DNA from: Sporolactobacillus kofuensis
GTDB lineage: Bacteria; Bacillota; Bacilli; Bacillales; Sporolactobacillaceae
DNA length: 64,000 nucleotides
Direction: 5' to 3'
Assembly (NCBI RefSeq): GCF_024125425.1
Contig: NZ_JAMXWN010000010.1
Location: 62,001 to 126,000 of the forward strand
This document shows, piece by piece, positions 18,003 to 25,998 of this stretch. Position 1 is the stretch's first letter; every line of letters begins with the position of its first letter. The translations under genes and the position numbers were made by a program. The notes beneath the pieces were generated by a model. It was not told the DNA's origin, did not search any database, and worked only from the letters and a program-made list of their open reading frames with translations.

Positions 18003-19340
18003 TTAAACACGAATGCCTGCGCGTTTCATCAATCGTTGGATGGCCTGTTCTGATTCTTTTAAAACAAATGTTTGATTAATGGTTTTCATTTGCCTATTTT
18101 CCATGACCACACGTCCATCGATAATGGTGGATTCAACATCTGAACGTATTGCCGAATAGACAATCCGTGAAATCGGATCGGTGCCGAATGAAGGATTGCA
18201 GTGAAATCCATTGAGATTGAGAATGGCAAGATCTGCCTTCTTTCCGGCTTCCAGGCTGCCGATGTCTTGATCCATGCCAACGGCACGTGCACCGTCTATC
18301 GTAGCCATCCTGAAAATCTGGCGGGCATTCATCGCCGTTGGACCATGAACAGGTTTATGGATAAGCGCCGCTAGTCGCATTTCGTTAAACATATCAAGGT
18401 TATTGTTGCATGGTGCACCATCGGCACCGAGTCCGAGATTAATACCCATGTCAATCATCTGGGGTACCTGAGCAATACCGGAGGCAAGCTTCAGGTTAGA
18501 GCCAGGGCAATGACTCACGTGCACACCGCGTTTTTTAATAATTTCTTTTTCCTCTTCACTTAGCCACACGCAATGGGCGAGGATCAGCCGTTTTCCAGCT
18601 AGGCCTATATGGTCAAGGTATACGATATTGCGCATACCTGTGTCCTGTTCAACAATGGCGATCTCGCCCCTATTTTCCGATGCGTGTGTGTGTACGAAGA
18701 CATTGTAGTGATCCGCAAGATCACGAACCTGTGTAAGCAGCGATTCTGTGCAAGAGATAACAAATCGTGGTGCGAATGCATAGCGAATTCTGTTGTGATC
18801 GTAACCGTTCCATTTCTCCAACAAATCCACACTTTCACGAATCGATGATTCCGTTTGTTCTTGAAGCCCAAGTGGGACATCCTCACCTTTATCCATCATT
18901 ACTTTTCCGGAAAGCGCACGAATCCCGCTCTCAGCAATCGCCTGAAATGCTTCGTTCGTGTAGTGAACGGTTTCCATATCGACAATTGTCGTTGACCCAC
19001 CGGAAATAAGCTCACCAATACCGAGCAGTGCAGACAGATAGATCGACTCCTGATCATGGGACGCTTCCAATGGCCAAATTCGAGTGCGAAGCCAATCCAT
19101 TAATTCCAAATCATCTGCCTTTCCTCGGAATAAGGTCTGGCATAAATGAATATGTGTTTGTATAAATCCAGGGATAACGGTACGTCCAGTCCCATCAATG
19201 ACCTGATCTGCCGGATCAGGTTTGATCTCTGGACCTACGGATACAATCCGGCTGTCTTCAATGAGCAAATCACCATGCAGAATTTCTTCAGCAACGTTCA
19301 TGGTAATGATTTCAGCGTTTTTGATAACAATTCTGTCCAA
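18003..19340 (-). CDS. Amidohydrolase of the TrzA/MtaD/guanine deaminase group
   Basis: This 445-residue zinc-dependent deaminase is of COG0402. Metal and catalytic marks are FIQTHIHLCQTLFRG near residue 60, the HTHASEN motif near residue 230, LAHCVWLS near residue 263 and GLGADGAPCNNNLDMF near residue 310. Annotation pipelines would likely call it 5'-deoxyadenosine or MTA/SAH deaminase. However, HIHLCQ has the Gln seen in guanine deaminases (HIHYPQ, HIHASQ), and the gene sits behind a guanine-type purine aptamer. A guanine or related oxopurine substrate is therefore plausible. TTG 19340, 9 nt after GGAG, is my preferred start; ATG 19355 and 19382 are alternatives. Confidence 0.8.
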   Translation of the reverse strand: MDRIVIKNAEIITMNVAEEILHGDLLIEDSRIVSVGPEIKPDPADQVIDGTGRTVIPGFIQTHIHLCQTLFRGKADDLELMDWLRTRIWPLEASHDQESIYLSALLGIGELISGGSTTIVDMETVHYTNEAFQAIAESGIRALSGKVMMDKGEDVPLGLQEQTESSIRESVDLLEKWNGYDHNRIRYAFAPRFVISCTESLLTQVRDLADHYNVFVHTHASENRGEIAIVEQDTGMRNIVYLDHIGLAGKRLILAHCVWLSEEEKEIIKKRGVHVSHCPGSNLKLASGIAQVPQMIDMGINLGLGADGAPCNNNLDMFNEMRLAALIHKPVHGPTAMNARQIFRMATIDGARAVGMDQDIGSLEAGKKADLAILNLNGFHCNPSFGTDPISRIVYSAIRSDVESTIIDGRVVMENRQMKTINQTFVLKESEQAIQRLMKRAGIRV

Positions 19341-19394
19341 ATCAATCATCTCCATTTGTATATTGGTTCTTGGACCCTTCATATTCCTGAAAAA

Positions 19395-19498
19395 CAAAAA
19401 AAGACTACGAAAAAATATGCATGCATATTTTTCGTAGCCGGGAATTTCCGGTTCCTCGGTAGAAACCCTCAAACCGTATTATTAAGGATATACGAAAA
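19395..19498 (-). promoter_or_regulatory. Purine riboswitch (guanine-type) overlapping a terminator
   Basis: On the minus strand, P1 pairs TTTTCGTA with TACGAAAA, and the aptamer core GTTTCTACC is intact. L2 (AATACGG) and L3 (CCGGAAA) keep the GG/CC loop-loop contact. The specificity base in GGCTACG is C, as in guanine aptamers. Two positions appear unusual: G in place of A before that C, and U for A in J1/2. The P1 3' strand is also the 5' arm of a 15-bp terminator (19405-19437, one bulge) followed by a U run, so aptamer and terminator exclude each other. This predicts an ON switch. Confidence 0.88.
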
Positions 19499-19843
19499 CA
19501 GAAAGGATGAAGTTTACGAATTTAATAATAGTTGATCAGATGAGAATGGTCAATAATCTTGTTAGATAATCTAACATAGTTTGTCGAAAACACAGCCGAT
19601 CTGACAAACAAGCTAAACAAATAAGCAAATAACTTAAAACGAGAAATACTAAGGAAAAAACACAGATAATAGGCTTAACTTTCTCATATGGGCAGTGCAC
19701 CATTAGATTATTCTATACCTAACATTACAAAATACCTCTAACGCATCTTTGTTCTTTTATATTATTATAGAGAAAATGATATTAATGTTAGATTTTATAC
19801 CGTCAAATGTATGAAGACTAGCTTTGCTTAGGGGGGCATTTGT
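19499..19843. promoter_or_regulatory. Divergent control region with two inverted repeats
   Basis: This AT-rich gap separates the riboswitch-controlled amidohydrolase (minus) from the amidinotransferase-family gene (plus). A perfect palindrome TGTTAGA-TAA-TCTAACA lies at 19560-19576. A wider inverted repeat follows, GTTTGTC (19579-19585) with GACAAAC (19603-19609). Half-site like TGTTAGA recurs near 19787. These look like operators, but the binding protein is unknown. I see no gene in the stretch. Confidence 0.55.
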
Positions 19844-20836
19844 TTGTCAGTACTACATAAATTTCTTGATGAGAACATGGTTCAGGATTCATTTGAAGAC
19901 ACTCGGCTTTTGCAGACGTATTGGTCAAGTGATTGGGGAAATACCAATGCGGTAGGAAAGGTGCGTAAAGTATTTGTTCACCGACCAGGAAATGAAATTC
20001 TAGAACTAAATAAAGCAAAGTTTGAGCCAGAAGCTGGTGCAAGGATTCTTCGTGATCAGAATGGATCAATTGTCAGCTACTGTTTAAGCAAGGAGCCACT
20101 CGATCTAGCTAAAATGCAGCAGCAACATGATCGAATGACGGATGTTCTAAAGCAAGAAGGGGTAGAAGTTATTTCAATGGTCGACGATGGGCAGTTATTG
20201 ACCAATAACTTATTTGCAAGAGATGTTGGCATGGTTATTCCCGGAGGCTTAATTCTCGCACGTTTTGCTTTGAAATTTAGATATGGAGAAGCAAGTCGCA
20301 CACTGAAAACAGCAGCAAAAGTCGGTATGCCAGTGCTGGCTTCGATTCAGGGGACGGGATTTGTTGAAGGTGGGAGTTTTATGGTCTTCGATCGAAAGAC
20401 AGCGATTGTTGGTCGCTCCATCCGTGTGAATCAAGCAGGCATTGAACAACTCCGCGCGATTCTCGCATGGCAGGGCATGGAATTGATCGTCGTTGATCTG
20501 CCCTCGAGTATGATTCATTTGGATGAAGTGTTTAATATGGTCGATGTTGATAAAGCGTTGGTTGATCCGACCAATTTACCCCACTGGTTTTTACAGGATT
20601 TGCAAAAGCGTGGAATCAAACTTATTTATACGGACCCGCTTGATCCGCCAATGACCACCAATTGCCTATGTCTAGCACCTGGAAAAGTGCTTTTCACTTC
20701 ACTCGGTGTACGAACGATCGAGGCACTTGAACAGGCAGGCGTTGAGGTGATTGCTATTCCTGTGGATGAGCTCAACAAAATGGGCGGCGGAATTCATTGT
20801 TCTTCGCTTGTGCTCCAGAGAGATCGAATTGGATAA
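19844..20836 (+). CDS. Amidinotransferase / arginine deiminase superfamily hydrolase
   Basis: This 330-residue enzyme of the guanidino-group modifying superfamily (DDAH, arginine deiminase, amidinotransferase) has the full catalytic set visible. These are an Asp in FARDVGMV near residue 127, GFVEGGS near residue 170, the His of IHLDEVFN near residue 224 and the nucleophilic Cys of GGGIHCSS near residue 319. At 330 residues it is shorter than the roughly 410-residue fermentative arginine deiminase. It would turn arginine or a methylated or related guanidine into citrulline or an ureido product. TTG start after AGGGGGG. RocB follows 27 nt later. Confidence 0.85.
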   Translation: MSVLHKFLDENMVQDSFEDTRLLQTYWSSDWGNTNAVGKVRKVFVHRPGNEILELNKAKFEPEAGARILRDQNGSIVSYCLSKEPLDLAKMQQQHDRMTDVLKQEGVEVISMVDDGQLLTNNLFARDVGMVIPGGLILARFALKFRYGEASRTLKTAAKVGMPVLASIQGTGFVEGGSFMVFDRKTAIVGRSIRVNQAGIEQLRAILAWQGMELIVVDLPSSMIHLDEVFNMVDVDKALVDPTNLPHWFLQDLQKRGIKLIYTDPLDPPMTTNCLCLAPGKVLFTSLGVRTIEALEQAGVEVIAIPVDELNKMGGGIHCSSLVLQRDRIG

Positions 20837-20863
20837 GCAAAATGAAGAGAGGAGAGACTCTAA

Positions 20864-22525
20864 ATGTATGACGAGATAAAAGACTTTCCTGTCAAAGCCC
20901 AGGCAGAAGCACTAACACGAGCGCTCGTAAGCGTTAAGAGTGTGAACGGTACCGACGGAGAAGTGAGTATGGCGGATAAGCTGGAATCGATCATCCGGTC
21001 TTTTCCCTATTTCAAACAACATCCCGAACAAGTTTGGACTCAGGTTCTGAAAGAAGATGCACTTGGAAGAAAGAATGTTTTCGCCTTGCTTAAAAGCACG
21101 TTTGAAAATAAGCAGACCATCATTTATCATGGTCATATGGATACTGTAGGTATCGATGATTTTGGCTCTCTAGAAGAGCATGCACTAGACCCGGATTTTT
21201 TGCAAAGGTATTTCGCTGACTATGCGAAAGATCGTGATGTCCAGGATGATGCAGCGACCGGAGATTGGCTGTTTGGTCGAGGCGCGTTGGATATGAAGAG
21301 CGGCGACGCTGTGCATTTGTGCAACTTGCTTTACTATTCTGAGCATCGAGAACAACTGCATGGAAATATCCTGGTTATGTTCAATCCGGTTGAAGAGAAT
21401 GACCATGAAGGCGTGATGAAAGCCGTTGATGAACTGATCAGACTGAAAAAGGAACAGAATCTGGACTATCTACTTGCCATCAACGGTGATTTTGTCAGTC
21501 CGCTCTATAAGGGTGATGCGCGCCGTTATGTATATACGGGTTCCGCTGGAAAATTGCTCGGCTGTTTCTACATTAGAGGTAGAGAGACACATGTTGGGGA
21601 GACCTTGGCCGGTATTGATCCTACGCTCATTGCTAGTAAAATAAACAGTGCACTGAACAATAACATGGACTGCGCAGAGAAGATTGCGGATGAAGTGATT
21701 CTCCCGCCGTCCTGCTTATATCTTCGGGATCAAAAGGCATTTTATAATGTTCAAACAGCAGGGACGACCCATCTCTATTTTAACTATTTTCTCTACGAAC
21801 GAACGCCGAAAGCAGTGCTTGCACAATTGAAGGATACGGCTCAGAAAGCATGTGATGACCTTGAATTGTTCTTTAGAGAGCAATATACTGTGTTCTCCCG
21901 GAATTGCGGGCTTGAAGGACAGTCTCCCGACTGGGCTATTGAAGTGATGACCTATGAAGCGTTTGTGGATTCACTCAAGTTGAAAGGTGTTCCTGTAGAA
22001 GAAATCACAGATCAAGTGGTTGAGGATCATCCACATGAAGATTTCCGCAAGATCAGTTATAAAATTATTGAAGCGCTGGAAGCACATGCAGGTGATAATC
22101 GACCGAAAGTGATTGTGTTCTTCGCACCGCCTTATTGTCCACATAATTACTTGAGAGAGGAAGTCCAAGTAGAAAGACGCTGTGATCAGATCCTTGACCA
22201 AGTATTGAGAGAGGCGGAACTAGAGACTGGAGAAACGTTCGCCAAAAAGCGCTTTTTTCCATATCTTGCCGATAGTAGTTACCTCGCTATGAGTGAGACG
22301 GCAGAAGAAACAGCATCGATATTAGGCAATTTTCCAGGTTGGGGTAAAACCTACAGTGTACCCCTTGAACAAATTCGAAAACTGAATATCCCTGTTCTGG
22401 ACATGGGTGTCTACGGTAAGCGTGCCCACACATGGATGGAACGTGTCTATAAGCCCTATTCCTTTGGCGTACTTCCTCAATTGATTCGTTCGATGACTCA
22501 GAAGGTTCTCGATGAATTTGCTTAA
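20864..22525 (+). CDS. rocB: RocB-like M20 family hydrolase
   Basis: This 553-residue protein matches RocB, the arginine-utilisation protein of B. subtilis with M20 metallopeptidase fold and no settled reaction. Metal-site motifs are IIYHGHMDTVG near residue 86, FGRGALDMKSG near residue 140 and MFNPVEENDHEG near residue 172. The start has a GAGAGGAGAG ribosome site. It is the second gene after the guanidino hydrolase. Members of the M20 fold also cleave N-carbamoyl compounds, so hydrolysis of an ureido intermediate is a reasonable but untested idea. Confidence 0.88.
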   Translation: MYDEIKDFPVKAQAEALTRALVSVKSVNGTDGEVSMADKLESIIRSFPYFKQHPEQVWTQVLKEDALGRKNVFALLKSTFENKQTIIYHGHMDTVGIDDFGSLEEHALDPDFLQRYFADYAKDRDVQDDAATGDWLFGRGALDMKSGDAVHLCNLLYYSEHREQLHGNILVMFNPVEENDHEGVMKAVDELIRLKKEQNLDYLLAINGDFVSPLYKGDARRYVYTGSAGKLLGCFYIRGRETHVGETLAGIDPTLIASKINSALNNNMDCAEKIADEVILPPSCLYLRDQKAFYNVQTAGTTHLYFNYFLYERTPKAVLAQLKDTAQKACDDLELFFREQYTVFSRNCGLEGQSPDWAIEVMTYEAFVDSLKLKGVPVEEITDQVVEDHPHEDFRKISYKIIEALEAHAGDNRPKVIVFFAPPYCPHNYLREEVQVERRCDQILDQVLREAELETGETFAKKRFFPYLADSSYLAMSETAEETASILGNFPGWGKTYSVPLEQIRKLNIPVLDMGVYGKRAHTWMERVYKPYSFGVLPQLIRSMTQKVLDEFA

Positions 22526-22538
22526 TTGACTCGTATGT

Positions 22539-22596
22539 ACGAGGAGGCGCACGGATCGCCCGCGACAAGCGAGCACCGGAAAGCCCCAACCGAGAA
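22539..22596. repeat. Interspersed repeat, partial copy (R2)
   Basis: ACGAGGAGGCGCACGGATCG followed by CCCGCGACAAGCGAGCACCG closely matches positions 13649-13692 of copy R1. It starts 14 nt after the rocB stop. Confidence 0.6.
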
Positions 22597-22684
22597 AAGG
22601 TAGCACAGACAATTGACTCTCTGATTTTGCTCCCTTTATGGGAATAAAATATACTTATTACTAAGAAAAAGAGGCGAATGATGA

Positions 22685-23461
22685 ATGATTAAAAAAATGA
22701 GTTTGATAATGATTGCACTGCTTTTGGTTGTTTTGTCAGCATGCAGCGGATCAGGCAGCAGTAGTTCAGAAAAGAAAAAAACAATTGTAATGGGTACAAG
22801 CGCGGATTACCCGCCATTTGAATCCGTGGATACAACAAACGGAAATAAAATTGTCGGTTTCGACGTTGATTTGGCTAAGTATATTGCAAATAAACTCGGT
22901 TATAACCTGAAGATCCAAAATCAGGACTTTAACGGATTGATTGCTGCATTGAACAGCAAGAAAGTTGACTTTGTAATGGCTGGCATGGTTGACACGCCGG
23001 AGCGCGAGAAACAAGTGGATTTCTCACACACCTATTATAATGAATACCAAGTTGTACTCGCCAAAAAAGGTGCGAAAATTAATACCGTTCAGGATTTAAA
23101 GGGCAAAAAAGTCGGTGTACAATTAGGATCGACTCAGGAAGCACTTGCTGTAAAACTGAACAAAACGATCCCAATGAAAATTCAAAGATGGGATAAGCTG
23201 AATGAAATGGTTGAAGCAATGAATGCAGGAAAGCTTGATGCAATCATTACGATTCAATCAGTTGCCTATGGTTATATCAGCAAGAGTAAGGATCTACACC
23301 AATTTAATGCATTGGTTAATGGAAAAACTGAAGCTGATCCAATCAGTGCCGCCTTCCCTAAAGGAAGTAAGCTTACCGCTCAATTCAACAAAGAAATTGC
23401 TAAGGCAAAGAAAAGTGGTAAACTGGATCAATTAGTGACGAAATGGATTAAAAACCAGTAA
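22685..23461 (+). CDS. Polar amino acid ABC transporter substrate-binding lipoprotein
   Basis: This 258-residue SBP_bac_3 family protein has a lipoprotein signal with lipobox LSAC (Cys near residue 20), followed by a Ser-rich linker. The ligand-binding motif GTSADYPPFESVD near residues 37-49 and GFDVDLAKYIA near residue 59 are typical of arginine, lysine, glutamine and cystine binding proteins. Its neighbours (guanidino hydrolase, RocB) suggest arginine or a related guanidino compound; it resembles B. subtilis ArtP. It is the first gene of a complete three-gene importer. Confidence 0.9.
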   Translation: MIKKMSLIMIALLLVVLSACSGSGSSSSEKKKTIVMGTSADYPPFESVDTTNGNKIVGFDVDLAKYIANKLGYNLKIQNQDFNGLIAALNSKKVDFVMAGMVDTPEREKQVDFSHTYYNEYQVVLAKKGAKINTVQDLKGKKVGVQLGSTQEALAVKLNKTIPMKIQRWDKLNEMVEAMNAGKLDAIITIQSVAYGYISKSKDLHQFNALVNGKTEADPISAAFPKGSKLTAQFNKEIAKAKKSGKLDQLVTKWIKNQ

Positions 23462-23485
23462 TTTGCCATTTCAGAGGAGGACATG

Positions 23486-24157
23486 ATGAACGAATTAATA
23501 ACCGGATTTAAACAAATGGCTCCTTCTATTCCATATATTATCAATGGCGTCTGGGTCTCATTGGGGATTGCACTAGGTGCGTCAATTCTCGGTTTTATCG
23601 GTGGTATTCTGCTTTCTTTATGTAAAATTGGACAAGTCAAGATTCTCAGTGGTCTTGCTCATGTATACACTTCGATCTTTCGAGGCACACCACTGATTTT
23701 GCAACTAGCAATCGCATATTTTGGGATTCCTCAGTTGTTCCAAATGGGGGATGTCAATCCGTTGACTTGCGCAATTATCACGTTTGGATTAAATTCCGCG
23801 GCCTATATGTCGGAAATCATTCGTTCCGGAATAAACGCCGTCGATAAGGGACAATTTGAAGCATCGAAAGCGCTCGGTGTTTCTTATTGGCCAACCATGA
23901 AGGACATTATTTTACCGCAGGCAATCAAAAATATTTTGCCGGCGATGATGAATGAATTTATTACGTTGACTAAGGATTCTGCAATTGTTTCGACCATTTC
24001 AGTGACCGATATGATGCGCAGATCGCAAATTGTTGCGGCAAATATCTTTAGCTATTTCCCGCCAATGCTTGTGTCTTTAGTCATGTATTACATTATTGTT
24101 ATGGCCTTAACCTACCTTGGCAACCGTTTGGAAAGGAGGATGCGACGCAGTGATTAA
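23486..24157 (+). CDS. Polar amino acid ABC transporter permease
   Basis: This 223-residue HisM/ArtQ-type permease has about five helices and the ATPase-contact motif [17 protein letters not shown] near residue 117. AGGAGG is best spaced from ATG 23486; another ATG at 23483 is only 2 nt from it. Its end overlaps the ATPase gene by 8 nt. It probably forms a homodimer in the importer. Confidence 0.92.
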   Translation: MNELITGFKQMAPSIPYIINGVWVSLGIALGASILGFIGGILLSLCKIGQVKILSGLAHVYTSIFRGTPLILQLAIAYFGIPQLFQMGDVNPLTCAIITFGLNSAAYMSEIIRSGINAVDKGQFEASKALGVSYWPTMKDIILPQAIKNILPAMMNEFITLTKDSAIVSTISVTDMMRRSQIVAANIFSYFPPMLVSLVMYYIIVMALTYLGNRLERRMRRSD

Positions 24158-24875
24158 AGCAGAACATATCTATAAGAACTTCGGAGACATCCATGTATTA
24201 AAAGATGTTTCAATGGAAGTGAATAAAGGTGAAGTGGTTGTCATTATCGGCCCTTCAGGTTCAGGAAAATCAACATTTCTGCGTTGCATCAACCTTTTAG
24301 AGGAGCCAACAAAGGGACAAGTTCAGATTGATGATCAGAACCTGACTGAATTGAGCCCGAAACAAGTGGTCAAAGTGCGTGAGAAGGTCGGCATGGTATT
24401 TCAGCACTTTTATCTTTTTCCTCATAAGACGGTACTCGAGAATTTAATATATGCGCCAATGAAAGTAAAAGGTCTTTCTCGAGATGAGGCTGTTGCTCGA
24501 GCTAAAGAATTACTGAAAAAGGTCGGTTTGTTCGACAAAATTAATCAGTATCCGAATAAATTGTCTGGTGGACAACAACAGCGTGTCGCTATTGCACGCT
24601 CATTGGCGATGGAACCAGATTATATGCTGTTCGACGAACCGACGTCTGCACTTGATCCGGAAATGGTTAAGGAGGTGCTGGATGTCATTCAGTCTCTAGC
24701 AGAGTCGGGCATGACGATGATTATTGTTACCCATGAAATGGGTTTTGCTAAAATGGTGGCTGATAAAGTCATCTTCATGGATGATGGTCAAATTCTAGAA
24801 TCGAACACACCGGAAAACTTTTTCAATCATCCAAGTACAGAACGTGCAAAAGACTTCTTGCAAAAGATTCTGTAA
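24150..24875 (+). CDS. Polar amino acid ABC transporter ATPase
   Basis: This 241-residue ATPase of the GlnQ/ArtR type has Walker [10 protein letters not shown] near residue 33, signature [16 protein letters not shown] near residue 135 and Walker [13 protein letters not shown] near residue 155. GTG 24150 is chosen because AAAGGAGGA lies 9 nt upstream; the frame is open further left within the permease gene. It ends 15 nt before the convergent LysR gene, with no evident terminator between them. Confidence 0.93.
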   Translation: MIKAEHIYKNFGDIHVLKDVSMEVNKGEVVVIIGPSGSGKSTFLRCINLLEEPTKGQVQIDDQNLTELSPKQVVKVREKVGMVFQHFYLFPHKTVLENLIYAPMKVKGLSRDEAVARAKELLKKVGLFDKINQYPNKLSGGQQQRVAIARSLAMEPDYMLFDEPTSALDPEMVKEVLDVIQSLAESGMTMIIVTHEMGFAKMVADKVIFMDDGQILESNTPENFFNHPSTERAKDFLQKIL

Positions 24876-24890
24876 AAAGCTTTTCTGACC

Positions 24891-25775
24891 TTAGTGAATG
24901 GTGGTCCAATTCTGTTCGATTAGTCGAATAAGTTGCATCGTTTTTGGATCGCCGAGCTTGTGTGTTGCGATAATTAAAGAGGTTTGGATCTGGATTGGTC
25001 TCTTGTTCAAAAGGATTTCATACAACTGGCGTGAAGCCAGTTCTTTTTTAACCAGATTGCGACTGATTAATCCTACACCAATTGCATTCATGACGGCACT
25101 CTTAACCGCTTCAAGGCTGCTAGATTCCACAACCTTACGGGGGGTTATGCCGGTCTCTTGGAGATAATTGTTCATTTGCTGTTCAAAAGGACCAACAATC
25201 TCATATTTTATGAATGGGAAACGTTCAAGAAGCTCTTCAGTGGAGTGTTTGCTGTAAAGTTCCTTAGAGACAATCAAGACGAGGTCTTCCTTCTCAGAAA
25301 TGACAACGTTTGTTATTCCGGATTTGGTGTAGGAGCCTGATATAATGCCAATGTCAAAGCTATTGTTATTGATGCCGTCGATTACTTTGTCACTGGTGCA
25401 AGAAACCAGTTTGATGCCTATATCCGGTTGAGTAGTTAGAAATTGGCGGATAATCGGGGGGAAATAATGGGTACAGAATGTTTCGGAAGCAGCAATCACT
25501 AATTTGCTTGCCAACTGACTTTTTTCCTGCAAGTCACTTTCCATTTTTTCAAGAATGGAAAAAAGCTGATCCGTATATTTTTTAACGATTTCGCCGTGGG
25601 CCGTCAGGTAGGTTTGGTTTCCAATTCGGAAAAATAAAGGATAACCCATTTCTTTTTCAAGTGAACGGATTTGTGCGGTTACGGTTGGCTGTGAGAAGTT
25701 TAATTGTTTGGCAGCCTTTGTGAAATTTAACAATTTTGCAGCTGACTGAAAGGTTTTCAAATTTCTGAGTTCCAT
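24891..25775 (-). CDS. LysR family transcriptional regulator
   Basis: This 294-residue LysR regulator has an N-terminal winged helix (MELRNLKTFQSAAKLLNFTK, then AAKQLNFSQPTVTAQIRSLE) and a C-terminal effector domain. ATG 25775 follows TTGGAGGAA; the upstream extension has no ribosome site. It is transcribed away from the aminotransferase gene and converges on the ABC importer, so it is the natural candidate to control this island. An 18-bp palindrome lies 32 nt upstream of its start. The effector is unknown; an amino acid of the pathway is the obvious guess. Confidence 0.9.
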   Translation of the reverse strand: MELRNLKTFQSAAKLLNFTKAAKQLNFSQPTVTAQIRSLEKEMGYPLFFRIGNQTYLTAHGEIVKKYTDQLFSILEKMESDLQEKSQLASKLVIAASETFCTHYFPPIIRQFLTTQPDIGIKLVSCTSDKVIDGINNNSFDIGIISGSYTKSGITNVVISEKEDLVLIVSKELYSKHSTEELLERFPFIKYEIVGPFEQQMNNYLQETGITPRKVVESSSLEAVKSAVMNAIGVGLISRNLVKKELASRQLYEILLNKRPIQIQTSLIIATHKLGDPKTMQLIRLIEQNWTTIH

Positions 25776-25807
25776 TGACTGTTCCTCCAACCTTGACGGT
25801 AAATAGA

Positions 25808-25825
25808 TAAACAAATGTTTGTTTA
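25808..25825. promoter_or_regulatory. Palindromic operator candidate of the LysR gene
   Basis: TAAACAAATGTTTGTTTA is a perfect 8-2-8 palindrome located between the LysR start codon and the divergent aminotransferase gene. Position and symmetry suit an autoregulatory site. No TATA-type promoter can be assigned with certainty next to it. Confidence 0.5.
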
Positions 25826-25998
25826 AATTCATTATATATGATCTTGCAGCACTTGGTCTTGAATCTCGTTTCTCTCAAAGCCATAGAGGGAAGAAAGGTC
25901 TAGAGAGATTTAGTTAAGTGCAACTAAGCTGCTGACTGTGCCAAAGGCTTGCCAGTGAACAAGTTTACTAATCTTTGATAAAAAGAGGTATCCGTATT

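Noticed and set aside
22287-22612. Minus-strand frames of about 100 codons at the end of rocB
   Set aside because: They are antisense to a well-supported gene and to repeat R2.
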